The notes beneath the pieces are model-generated. The model saw only the letters and a list, made by a program, of their open reading frames with translations. It was not told where the DNA came from and made no database searches. Source: Vibrio sp. UBA2441 (lineage in GTDB: Bacteria; Pseudomonadota; Gammaproteobacteria; Enterobacterales; Vibrionaceae). From it: a DNA stretch of 64,000 nt. A program made the position numbers and the translations under genes. Shown piece by piece: positions 36,258-44,101 of the stretch (position 1 is its first letter; every line of letters begins with the position of its first letter). The stretch covers positions 1 to 64,000 of the forward strand of contig DDQN01000063.1 in NCBI GenBank assembly GCA_002342685.1, read 5' to 3'.

Positions 36258-36374
36258 CTCTTCTTCACTTAATGCATAACTGACCTACTCAAAGTCAAAA
36301 CCTCTGCACAGTAAAAAACGTGTTTGTTTTGCATAGCGGAAATCATCTAGATAAACAAAGGCGAGTACCACAAA
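36258..36374 (-). pseudogene. recX: Remnant of recX (C-terminal end)
   Basis: Between recA and alaS, where recX usually lies, a minus-strand frame starting at 36374 reads ...YLDDFRYAKQTRFLLCRG then FDFE, a TAG stop (36287-36285), VSYALSEEE and TAA. The pattern KQ-x-RFL-x-x-RGF-x-x-E-x-x-x-YAL is the typical end of RecX, the RecA modulator. The frame is closed upstream by TAG at 36377-36375 next to the recA terminator, and the interval is too short for a whole recX (about 450 bp). This indicates deletion of most of the gene plus a nonsense codon. The rest of the 304-bp gap holds the recA terminator and the alaS promoter region. Confidence 0.7.
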
Positions 36375-36377
36375 CTA

Positions 36378-36402
36378 AAAAGCCTCGCATAGCGAGGCTT
36401 TT
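36378..36402 (-). terminator. recA terminator
   Basis: AAAAGCCTCGC and its complement form an 11-bp stem around ATA, with TTTTTAG after it on the minus strand, 21 bp past the recA stop. Confidence 0.9.
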
Positions 36403-36422
36403 CCAAAAATAGAGTTTAAATT

Positions 36423-37463
36423 CTACAACTCTTCTTGAGGCTGGTCAGCCTTCTCATCAGCCTCATCAAGCTGAACAGGAGCAAGAAGCATTTCACGCAG
36501 TTTAGTATCTATCTCTAGAGCTATCTCTGGGTTTTCTCTCATGTATTTTCCTGCATTGGCTTTACCTTGACCAATCTTATCGCCTTTATAGCTGTACCAA
36601 GCGCCAGCTTTCTCAACCAGTTTGTTTTTCACACCAAGGTCAACCAACTCACCTTCGCGGTTAAAGCCTTTACCATAAAGGATCTGTGTTTCTGCTTGCT
36701 TAAACGGTGCAGCAATCTTGTTCTTAACGACTTTAATACGAGTCTCGTTACCAACGATCTCATCGCCTTCTTTGATTGAACCAGTACGACGAATATCAAG
36801 ACGAACAGAAGCGTAAAATTTAAGTGCGTTACCACCTGTTGTTGTCTCAGGATTACCAAACATTACACCAATCTTCATACGGATCTGGTTAATGAAGATA
36901 CACATACAATTAGATTGCTTAAGGTTACCTGTCAGCTTACGCATAGCCTGAGAAAGCATACGAGCTTGAAGACCCATATGGCTATCACCCATTTCACCTT
37001 CAATTTCAGCTTTAGGTGTCAGAGCGGCTACGGAGTCGATAACCATCACATCGATAGCACCAGAGCGAGCAAGTGCATCACAAATTTCTAAGGCTTGTTC
37101 ACCAGTGTCTGGCTGAGAAACCAATAGTGCATCAATATCAACACCCAGCTTCTTCGCATAGATAGGGTCTAGTGCGTGCTCTGCATCAATGAAAGCACAC
37201 GTCTTACCGACGCGTTGAGCTGCGGCAATAAGTTCTAATGTTAATGTCGTTTTACCGGAACTTTCTGGACCGTATACTTCAACAATACGTCCCATAGGTA
37301 AGCCACCAGCACCTAAGGCGATATCCAGAGATAATGACCCGGTAGAGATGGTTTCAACATCCATTGTCCGGTTGTCGCCAAGGCGCATGATAGATCCTTT
37401 ACCGAACTGTTTTTCAATCTGGCCAAGAGCCGCTGCTAACGCCTTCTGCTTGTTATCATCCAT
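36423..37463 (-). CDS. recA: Recombinase A
   Basis: Strand-exchange ATPase and SOS coprotease. The 346 residues contain the Walker A GPESSGKT (about 65-72), Walker B (VMVIDSVAAL), loop L1/L2 regions (GEMGDSHMGLQARMLSQ, GNPETTTGGNAL), and an acidic C-terminal tail (DEADEKADQPQEEL). The ATG at 37463 (MDDNKQKAL) is chosen: GGAG lies about 6 nt upstream, while the longer frame would start at a GTG inside that site. Expression is under an SOS box placed exactly between -35 and -10. Confidence 0.98.
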   Translation of the reverse strand: MDDNKQKALAAALGQIEKQFGKGSIMRLGDNRTMDVETISTGSLSLDIALGAGGLPMGRIVEVYGPESSGKTTLTLELIAAAQRVGKTCAFIDAEHALDPIYAKKLGVDIDALLVSQPDTGEQALEICDALARSGAIDVMVIDSVAALTPKAEIEGEMGDSHMGLQARMLSQAMRKLTGNLKQSNCMCIFINQIRMKIGVMFGNPETTTGGNALKFYASVRLDIRRTGSIKEGDEIVGNETRIKVVKNKIAAPFKQAETQILYGKGFNREGELVDLGVKNKLVEKAGAWYSYKGDKIGQGKANAGKYMRENPEIALEIDTKLREMLLAPVQLDEADEKADQPQEEL

Positions 37464-37580
37464 TTCTTTCTCCACCTAAAGTGATTTGCTATCTCATTAT
37501 TATTCAGAAGAGAGAAGTTTATACCTGTTTCTATTCATTTGAATAGAACGCGTCAACTTCAAATCTTAACATGGCCTGAG

Positions 37581-37608
37581 TATATACTGTAGATTCATAC
37601 AGTGTCCA
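37581..37608 (-). promoter_or_regulatory. recA promoter with LexA box
   Basis: On the minus strand -35 TGGACA (37603-37608) and -10 TATATA (37581-37586) flank a 16-bp spacer that is itself a perfect LexA box, CTGT-N8-ACAG (37587-37602). The E. coli recA promoter has the same layout. LexA bound here would block RNA polymerase directly. Confidence 0.92.
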
Positions 37609-37729
37609 TAGCTGTATACTGATTTTTTCAATTCTTCGAAAACTAACCTCGATGAAATCTGACAGGAGATGAGTATTGGGGTATTTAGTGTGCTGTAATA
37701 GACTGGGCAAAAAGTACAGGAAATAAAAT

Positions 37730-39190
37730 ATGGATATTAACTTTAACAATGTTCTTTTTTCTGCTGAAAGCTATACGGTAGAGATTTCCGATTGGCAGAT
37801 CAAAACTGGGCAGTCGTGGACGATATTTAGTACTGAGGGTGATATAGGATCTGTGATTGGTGATCTGCTTTGTCATGATTCAAATGCTGAACGGGGAGTC
37901 ATCACTGGAACAGACCAAGCCATCGCTCAGGTTTCTTTGATAGAACAACAGCGACTTTTGGACTGTGAATTAGCGAAAGATGACACCGACTTTCTGGATA
38001 AAATTGATACTGGAAGCTCTGTACTTTCGTTAATAAGACAAGTTACGGACGACCCCAAACTGATTGATAGTTTACTTCATGACCTTGATTTAGTTCCTTT
38101 ACAAGATAGCGGCTTTCGAGTTCTATCAACCGGTGAAACTCGCCGAGTCATGTTAGCCAGAGCACTCGCTAAGCAACCCAGTGTATTAGTGTTAGACGAG
38201 CCCTATTCTGGGTTAGATGTAGAACACCGCCACACCCTTTGCCAGTATTTACATAGACTATCCAGCACTACTCAGTTGCTCCTTGTTGTTTCACGAGAAG
38301 ATGAAATTCCTGACTGGATTGACAATATTGCCCTGTTCGACCAAGGCAAGCTTTCTCAGTTAATGGATAAAGAAACCTGGCTCTCCCACCCAATTATTTC
38401 TCAGATTAAAGCTCAGTCACAAATGCAATCTCAGCAAATGATTGAATTAATTCATAAGCATCAACATTCATCTGCATTTTCAAACCCACTATTTGAACTT
38501 AATAATGGCAAAGTAGCCTATACCGATAAAGTCATTTTTTCACAGGTAAACTGGCGCATTAATAACAATGAACATTGGCAGATTCGAGGCCCTAATGGTT
38601 GTGGTAAAAGTACATTGTTGGGGCTGATTTTCGGCGACCATCCCCAATGTTATAGTAATAAAATCACCATCTTTGGCAGACAGCGGGGAAGTGGCGAAAC
38701 CATTTGGGAGATAAAGCAAAATATTGGAATGGTCTCATCATCATTACATCTTCAATATAGAGTCAACTGCAGTGCGCTAGAGGTCGTTTTATCTGGTTTT
38801 TACGACTCTATCGGGCTTTATTCCCAGCCAAGTAAAAAAGAAATTGAGATAGCTAAAGAATGGCTGACGCTCCTGCATATGAAAGAGTTCAGTAAATCCC
38901 CTTTCAGACAACTCGACTACGGACAGCAACGATTACTTCTAATCGCTAGAGCATTAGTGAAACAACCAGCCTTACTTATTCTCGATGAGCCTTATCAAGG
39001 ATTAGATTATCTTGGTCGTCGATTGATGATGAACACACTGGAGATCATCGCCAAAGAGAATTTAAGTCAGTTACTCTATGTTTCACACTACCACGAAGAC
39101 AGTTTACCAAGCATCACCAACTATATTGATTTTGTGCCGACCCTGAATGACGATGGTTATCGTATAGAAATCACGCAATCGACAGCATAA
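37730..39190 (+). CDS. modF: ModF-like tandem ABC ATPase
   Basis: Cytosolic protein of 486 residues with two fused ABC ATPase domains, homologous along its length to E. coli ModF (490). The C-terminal domain is complete: GPNGCGKST, a signature-like LDYGQQRL, and Walker B LLILDEPYQGLD. The N-terminal domain keeps LSTGETRRV and VLVLDEPYSGLD, but its Walker A position reads STEGDIGS, with no Gly-Lys-Ser/Thr, so one ATP site is probably degenerate. ModF is linked by name and location to molybdate transport, but no modABC genes are present here and the function is not proven. AGGA precedes the ATG. It is divergent from recA. Confidence 0.85.
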   Translation: MDINFNNVLFSAESYTVEISDWQIKTGQSWTIFSTEGDIGSVIGDLLCHDSNAERGVITGTDQAIAQVSLIEQQRLLDCELAKDDTDFLDKIDTGSSVLSLIRQVTDDPKLIDSLLHDLDLVPLQDSGFRVLSTGETRRVMLARALAKQPSVLVLDEPYSGLDVEHRHTLCQYLHRLSSTTQLLLVVSREDEIPDWIDNIALFDQGKLSQLMDKETWLSHPIISQIKAQSQMQSQQMIELIHKHQHSSAFSNPLFELNNGKVAYTDKVIFSQVNWRINNNEHWQIRGPNGCGKSTLLGLIFGDHPQCYSNKITIFGRQRGSGETIWEIKQNIGMVSSSLHLQYRVNCSALEVVLSGFYDSIGLYSQPSKKEIEIAKEWLTLLHMKEFSKSPFRQLDYGQQRLLLIARALVKQPALLILDEPYQGLDYLGRRLMMNTLEIIAKENLSQLLYVSHYHEDSLPSITNYIDFVPTLNDDGYRIEITQSTA

Positions 39191-39216
39191 AAAAACCCAC
39201 TCATATAGAGTGGGTT
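39191..39216 (-). terminator. carB terminator (convergent with modF)
   Basis: AACCCACTC and GAGTGGGTT pair around ATATA. On the minus strand the stem is followed by TTTTTTT, so it ends carAB; toward modF the T-run is absent. Confidence 0.9.
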
Positions 39217-39270
39217 ATCATCTTATTCAACAGTCATTAAGCTAAACTTTCTTTTACCTTCGCGTGTAAT
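39191..39270 (-). ncRNA. Possible CarZ-type sRNA from the carB 3' end
   Basis: In Vibrio cholerae an sRNA named CarZ is cut from the 3' end of carAB mRNA and feeds back on it. Here carB likewise has a short 3' UTR (UUGAAUAAGAUGAUAACC region) leading to a strong terminator with a long U-tail, the layout needed for an Hfq-binding 3' UTR sRNA. The 5' end is a guess, and I cannot confirm the seed sequence from memory. Confidence 0.35.
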
Positions 39271-42200
39271 TCCTGAACGGAAGTAACGGTGTTTCTGTCA
39301 TCAGCTGTATGGGACATACACGTTGCAAAAGCGGCGTTCAGTGTCGTGGTATAGTTAACCTTCTCTTGAAGCGCACCGCGACGAAGTACCTTAGAATCCT
39401 CTATCGCCTGACGACCCGCAGCAGTATTAATAATGTAGGTGTATTCATTATTTTTAATACGGTCAAGAATATGCGGGCGACCTTCATGCACTTTATTGAC
39501 CAGACGCGGATTAATACCCGCTTCACCAAGAATCACTGCTGTACCGTGCGTGGCATCCAGCTGATAACCAAGCTTCGTCAGTTTAGAAGCTAAATCAACC
39601 ACACGTTGTTTATCATCATTTCGAACCGATAATAATGCGCGACCACCTTCAGGGTACTCTTTCCCACAACCTAATTCTGCTTTCGCAAATGCCTCTGCAA
39701 ATGTCGCTCCGACACCCATAACTTCACCTGTTGAACGCATCTCAGGACCAAGTAATGGATCAACACCTGGGAATTTATCAAACGGCAATACAACCTCTTT
39801 AACCGAGTAGTATGGCGGGATGATTTCTTTGGTGAAGCCTTGAGATTCAAGCGATTGACCAGCCATTACGCGCGCTGCAATCTTAGCTAATGGCGCACCC
39901 GTTGCTTTGGATACAAATGGAACAGTACGCGCAGCTCGTGGGTTCACTTCAATCAAATAAACTTCATTGTCTTTCACGGCAAACTGAGTATTCATCAGGC
40001 CACGAACACCAAGCTCAAAAGCCAGTTTTTCAACTTGCTCACGCATGACGTCCTGAATTTCCTGACTAAGCGTATATGCAGGAAGAGAACAAGCCGAATC
40101 ACCAGAGTGAACGCCCGCTTGCTCAATGTGTTCCATGATTCCACCAATAACGACTCTTTCACCATCGCAGATAGCGTCGACATCAACTTCTACTGCATCA
40201 TCAAGGAAGCAATCTAAAAGTACTGGCGATTCGTTCGATACGCTCACTGCTTCATTAAAGTAGCGACGTAAATCGATTTCGTCATAAACGATTTCCATCG
40301 CTCGTCCACCAAGAACATAAGAAGGGCGAACAACCAATGGGAAGCCTATATCTTTCGATTTTTCGATCGCTTGCTCCATGGTAGTAACGGTTGCGTTCTC
40401 AGGTTGTTTTAGACCTAATCGGTCTACTGCAGCCTGGAATCTTTCACGATCTTCTGCACGGTCAATTGCATCAGGGCTGGTACCGATAATTGGCACACCA
40501 GCGGCTTCAAGTTCACGCGCCAATTTCAACGGTGTTTGTCCACCGTACTGAACGATCACCCCTTTAGGTTTTTCAATCCTAACAATCGCTAATACATCTT
40601 CTAATGTTACTGGTTCAAAATAAAGACGGTCAGAAGTATCGTAGTCGGTAGACACCGTTTCAGGGTTACAGTTAACCATGATCGTTTCATAACCATCTTC
40701 ACGAAGCGCCAGGGATGCATGCACACAGCAATAGTCAAACTCAATGCCCTGACCGATTCGGTTAGGACCGCCGCCCAACACCATAATTTTATCGTTATCC
40801 GTCGGGTTGGCTTCACATTCATCATCATAAGAAGAGTACATATATGCGGTATCAGATGAGAACTCAGCCGCACAAGTATCTACACGCTTATAGACAGGAT
40901 GAATATTATATTGGTCACGCAGACGACGGATTTCAGTTTCCGCTACCCCTAGTAGAGAAGACAGTCTTGCATCAGAGAAACCTTTCCGTTTCATCTCGCT
41001 TAATACATCTTGATTAAGTCCGGCAAAACCACCCGCTTTAACTTGTTCTTCTAATTTAACAAGATCTTCTATCTGAACTAAGAACCAACGGTCAATAGAA
41101 GTTAGGTTAAACACGCCATCAACAGACAAACCTGCACGGAATGCATCCGCGATATACCAGATACGTTCTGCGCCCGCTTCTTTTAACTCATGTCTGATTT
41201 CAGTGAGAGCATCTGGCGCATCAAGATCGACCATCTCATCAAGGCCATTAACACCAACTTCTAAGCCACGCAGTGCTTTTTGTAAAGATTCTTGCTGGTT
41301 ACGACCAATTGCCATTACTTCGCCAACAGATTTCATCTGCGTTGTTAGTCGGTCGTTAGCACCGGCAAATTTTTCGAAGTTAAAACGAGGGATCTTTGTT
41401 ACTACATAATCAATAGTTGGTTCGAAGGATGCAGGTGTCGCGCCACCTGTAATATCGTTCATCAACTCATCTAAGGTATAACCAATCGCTAGCTTTGCAG
41501 CCACTTTAGCAATAGGGAACCCTGTTGCTTTTGAAGCAAGAGCGGAAGAGCGAGAAACTCGTGGGTTCATTTCAATGATAACCATACGGCCATCTTTCGG
41601 ATTAATACCGAACTGAACGTTCGAACCACCCGTCTCTACACCTATCTCGCGAAGAACAGCTAGAGAGGCGTTACGCATTAACTGGTACTCTTTGTCCGTT
41701 AATGTTTGAGCTGGTGCAACGGTTATAGAATCTCCGGTGTGAATACCCATCGGGTCAAAGTTTTCTATCGCACAGACGATGATGCAGTTGTCGTTCTTAT
41801 CTCGAACCACTTCCATCTCATACTCTTTCCAACCAATCAGTGACTCATCGATAAGCAGCTCATTCGTTGGTGAAAGATCGATACCACGACGACAGATCTC
41901 TTCAAATTCTTCTTTGTTATAAGCAATACCACCACCGGTTCCGCCCATAGTGAAAGAAGGTCGAATAATACAAGGGAACCCTACCATATCGAGGACTTTA
42001 TACGCCTGTTCCATGGTTTTAGCGGTATCTGCTCTCGGACATTCCAGACCGATAGATTTCATTGCTTTGTCAAATCGAGAACGATCTTCTGCTTTATCGA
42101 TGGCATCTGCCGTCGCACCGATCATTTCTACGTTGAACTCTTCAAGCACACCATGCTTTTCCAATGCCAACGCACAGTTCAATGCCGTTTGGCCGCCCAT

Positions 42201-42467
42201 GGTAGGAAGAATTGCATCAGGGCGCTCTTTTTCAATTATTTTACGTACTACTTCCCAATGAATCGGCTCGATATAGGTTGCATCCGCCATTTCAGGGTCA
42301 GTCATGATGGTTGCTGGGTTCGAGTTAACCAGAATGACTCGATAACCCTCTTCTCGCAAAGCTTTACATGCTTGTGCACCAGAATAATCAAATTCACACG
42401 CCTGGCCGATAACAATCGGACCAGCACCAAGAATTAGAACACTTTTTAAATCATTACGTTTTGGCAT
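39237..42467 (-). CDS. carB: Carbamoyl-phosphate synthase large subunit
   Basis: Makes carbamoyl phosphate from bicarbonate, ATP and ammonia delivered by CarA, for arginine and pyrimidine synthesis. The 1076 residues comprise two homologous ATP-grasp halves (about 1-400 and 550-935), an oligomerisation segment between them, and a C-terminal MGS-like allosteric domain. The start at 42467 (MPKRNDLKSVLILGAGPIVI) is preferred: GGAG lies 9 nt upstream, whereas the upstream in-frame codon is a TTG within that site. It follows carA by 15 bp. Confidence 0.98.
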   Translation of the reverse strand: MPKRNDLKSVLILGAGPIVIGQACEFDYSGAQACKALREEGYRVILVNSNPATIMTDPEMADATYIEPIHWEVVRKIIEKERPDAILPTMGGQTALNCALALEKHGVLEEFNVEMIGATADAIDKAEDRSRFDKAMKSIGLECPRADTAKTMEQAYKVLDMVGFPCIIRPSFTMGGTGGGIAYNKEEFEEICRRGIDLSPTNELLIDESLIGWKEYEMEVVRDKNDNCIIVCAIENFDPMGIHTGDSITVAPAQTLTDKEYQLMRNASLAVLREIGVETGGSNVQFGINPKDGRMVIIEMNPRVSRSSALASKATGFPIAKVAAKLAIGYTLDELMNDITGGATPASFEPTIDYVVTKIPRFNFEKFAGANDRLTTQMKSVGEVMAIGRNQQESLQKALRGLEVGVNGLDEMVDLDAPDALTEIRHELKEAGAERIWYIADAFRAGLSVDGVFNLTSIDRWFLVQIEDLVKLEEQVKAGGFAGLNQDVLSEMKRKGFSDARLSSLLGVAETEIRRLRDQYNIHPVYKRVDTCAAEFSSDTAYMYSSYDDECEANPTDNDKIMVLGGGPNRIGQGIEFDYCCVHASLALREDGYETIMVNCNPETVSTDYDTSDRLYFEPVTLEDVLAIVRIEKPKGVIVQYGGQTPLKLARELEAAGVPIIGTSPDAIDRAEDRERFQAAVDRLGLKQPENATVTTMEQAIEKSKDIGFPLVVRPSYVLGGRAMEIVYDEIDLRRYFNEAVSVSNESPVLLDCFLDDAVEVDVDAICDGERVVIGGIMEHIEQAGVHSGDSACSLPAYTLSQEIQDVMREQVEKLAFELGVRGLMNTQFAVKDNEVYLIEVNPRAARTVPFVSKATGAPLAKIAARVMAGQSLESQGFTKEIIPPYYSVKEVVLPFDKFPGVDPLLGPEMRSTGEVMGVGATFAEAFAKAELGCGKEYPEGGRALLSVRNDDKQRVVDLASKLTKLGYQLDATHGTAVILGEAGINPRLVNKVHEGRPHILDRIKNNEYTYIINTAAGRQAIEDSKVLRRGALQEKVNYTTTLNAAFATCMSHTADDRNTVTSVQELHAKVKESLA

Positions 42468-42482
42468 TCTCGACAACTCCAA

Positions 42483-43622
42483 TTATGCAGTGTGTTGTTT
42501 GATTAAATCGATAAAGTGGTCAAATAGCGGAGCCGCATCATGAGGACCGGGGCTCGCTTCTGGGTGACCTTGAAAACTAAATGCAGGCTTATCCGTACGA
42601 TGGATTCCTTGTAAAGAACCGTCAAACAATGACTTGTGTGTCGCACGTAAATTAGCTGGCAATGTGGCTTCATCCGCCGCAAAACCGTGGTTTTGCGATG
42701 TAATCATCACAACATCTCTGTCTAAATCTTTTACTGGGTGGTTTGCACCATGATGACCAAACTTCATTTTTACGGTTTGAGCCCCAGATGCGAGTGCCAA
42801 TATTTGGTGTCCCAAACAGATGCCGAAAATAGGTAAGCCTTTATCTAAAAATGTCTTCGTTGCTTCAATAGCATAAGTACAAGGTTCTGGATCACCAGGG
42901 CCATTTGAAAGGAAGATACCATTAGGATTCATGGCAAGCACTTCCTCTGCAGGCGTTTGCGCAGGCACCACCGTTAAACGACAGCCTCTATCAACTAGCA
43001 TGCGTAAGATATTACGCTTAGCACCAAAATCATACGCCACTACATGATAAGGCAACGCTTTATCATCTTTGGCTTCAGGCAGGCCACCAGTTAAAGTCCA
43101 GGACCCTTGCTTCCATGAATAAGCTTCCTGAGTCGTTACTTCTTTCGCCAAATCCATGCCTTTTAGCCCAGGGAACTGCTTAGCTTTAGCCAAAGCCAGC
43201 TCTTCATCCAGACTACTTCCTGCAATGATACAACCATTCTGAGCACCTTTTTCACGCAATATCCGAGTTAGCTTGCGCGTATCAATATCCGCAATTCCCA
43301 CAATGCTTTGAGACTTAAGGTAGTCAGAAAGTGATTGTTCACTACGGAAGTTTGAAGCAAGGAGAGGAAGGTCTCTAATAACTAACCCTTGAGCATGAAT
43401 AGAAGCAGATTCTTCATCTTCGGAATTGGTTCCGGTGTTGCCAATATGGGGATAAGTTAACGTAACGATTTGTTGAGAATAGGAAGGATCGGTGAGGATT
43501 TCTTGGTACCCCGTCATCGAGGTATTAAAAACGACTTCTCCAACCGAGCAACCATCAGATCCGATAGACACTCCTTGGAAAACTGTCCCATCTTCTAGGA
43601 CAAGCATTGCTGACTTTTTCAA
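42483..43622 (-). CDS. carA: Carbamoyl-phosphate synthase small subunit
   Basis: Glutaminase subunit that hydrolyses glutamine and channels ammonia to CarB. The 379 residues have an N-terminal CPSase domain (GEVVFNTSMTGYQEILTDPS) and a class I glutamine amidotransferase domain with nucleophile Cys in IFGICLGHQI and the His/Glu pair in FQGHPEASPGP. The start is TTG (MKKSAMLVLEDG) with GGAGG about 5 nt upstream. E. coli carA also begins with the rare UUG codon, so this appears conserved. Confidence 0.97.
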   Translation of the reverse strand: MKKSAMLVLEDGTVFQGVSIGSDGCSVGEVVFNTSMTGYQEILTDPSYSQQIVTLTYPHIGNTGTNSEDEESASIHAQGLVIRDLPLLASNFRSEQSLSDYLKSQSIVGIADIDTRKLTRILREKGAQNGCIIAGSSLDEELALAKAKQFPGLKGMDLAKEVTTQEAYSWKQGSWTLTGGLPEAKDDKALPYHVVAYDFGAKRNILRMLVDRGCRLTVVPAQTPAEEVLAMNPNGIFLSNGPGDPEPCTYAIEATKTFLDKGLPIFGICLGHQILALASGAQTVKMKFGHHGANHPVKDLDRDVVMITSQNHGFAADEATLPANLRATHKSLFDGSLQGIHRTDKPAFSFQGHPEASPGPHDAAPLFDHFIDLIKQHTA

Positions 43623-43726
43623 GACAACCTCCAGAATAAAAATGCAGAATTTATGTATTAATTTGCAATTCTACCTTCCTTTTAGCCGATTACAACAGCC
43701 TGAGGGAATTTAGACAAATTGGCGAT

Positions 43727-43755
43727 ATTCTAGGGATAAGTGTGATACGTGTCAA
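43727..43755 (-). promoter_or_regulatory. Promoter of carAB
   Basis: TTGACA (43750-43755) and TAGAAT (43727-43732) are 17 bp apart on the minus strand, about 100 bp before the carA start. In E. coli the carAB control region has a second arginine-controlled promoter; I could not identify convincing ARG boxes here. Confidence 0.75.
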
Positions 43756-43967
43756 TAATACACCAGTATTATCTTTGATTTTTTATCCACTTCATTACAA
43801 ATATAGCCCCAACAGATAAAAAACAGACGTAAACATAACAAAAAGTGTCTAATTAATGTGTAAAAATCATTTACTCATATAAAAAACAAGAAAAAAATAA
43901 CACAGAAAATATATACGACCCCGCAATCGATTAACCTGGTAACTTATGGGTTATTTGTGGGGGATTG

Positions 43968-44021
43968 ATGCAACTTTCATCAGGTAAGAGGTATTTACTT
44001 AAGAAAACAAAGGGAAATTGA
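43968..44021 (+). CDS. Candidate micro-ORF 1 (17 residues)
   Basis: ATG preceded by GTGGGGGATTG on the plus strand encodes MQLSSGKRYLLKKTKGN and stops at TGA. It is basic and lysine-rich and matches no family I know. It runs opposite to dapB and carA. It is listed as a candidate only because it is followed at once by a second micro-ORF with its own ribosome binding site. Confidence 0.25.
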   Translation: MQLSSGKRYLLKKTKGN

Positions 44022-44030
44022 GGGGGAACA

Positions 44031-44078
44031 GTGAAGATAATTGCAAAGAATACTAAGCTAAAACATTATGCGCTATGA
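44031..44078 (+). CDS. Candidate micro-ORF 2 (15 residues)
   Basis: GTG preceded by GAGGGGGAACA encodes MKIIAKNTKLKHYAL, 9 bp after micro-ORF 1. Its last codons and TGA lie inside the 5' arm of the 13-bp hairpin at 44066-44093. No family is recognised. In the A-rich context it could be a chance frame. Confidence 0.25.
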   Translation: MKIIAKNTKLKHYAL

Positions 44079-44093
44079 CCTCATAGCGCATAA
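44062..44093 (-). terminator. dapB terminator
   Basis: A perfect 13-bp stem (TTATGCGCTATGA and its complement) around CC is followed by TGTTTTAGC on the minus strand, 8 bp after the dapB stop. In the plus direction it is followed by TTATTTACTT, so it may also serve a plus-strand transcript. The 479-bp dapB-carA gap otherwise holds the carAB promoter and the two micro-ORFs. Confidence 0.85.
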
Positions 44094-44101
44094 TTATTTA
44101 C

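Noticed and set aside
37610..37622. A second LexA-like site (gctgtatactg) next to the recA SOS box
   Set aside because: It lacks the CTGT-N8-ACAG spacing; only the site at 37587-37602 fits.
43850..43880. ARG-box-like A/T-rich stretch upstream of carA
   Set aside because: The match to the ArgR consensus is poor and the whole region is A/T-rich.
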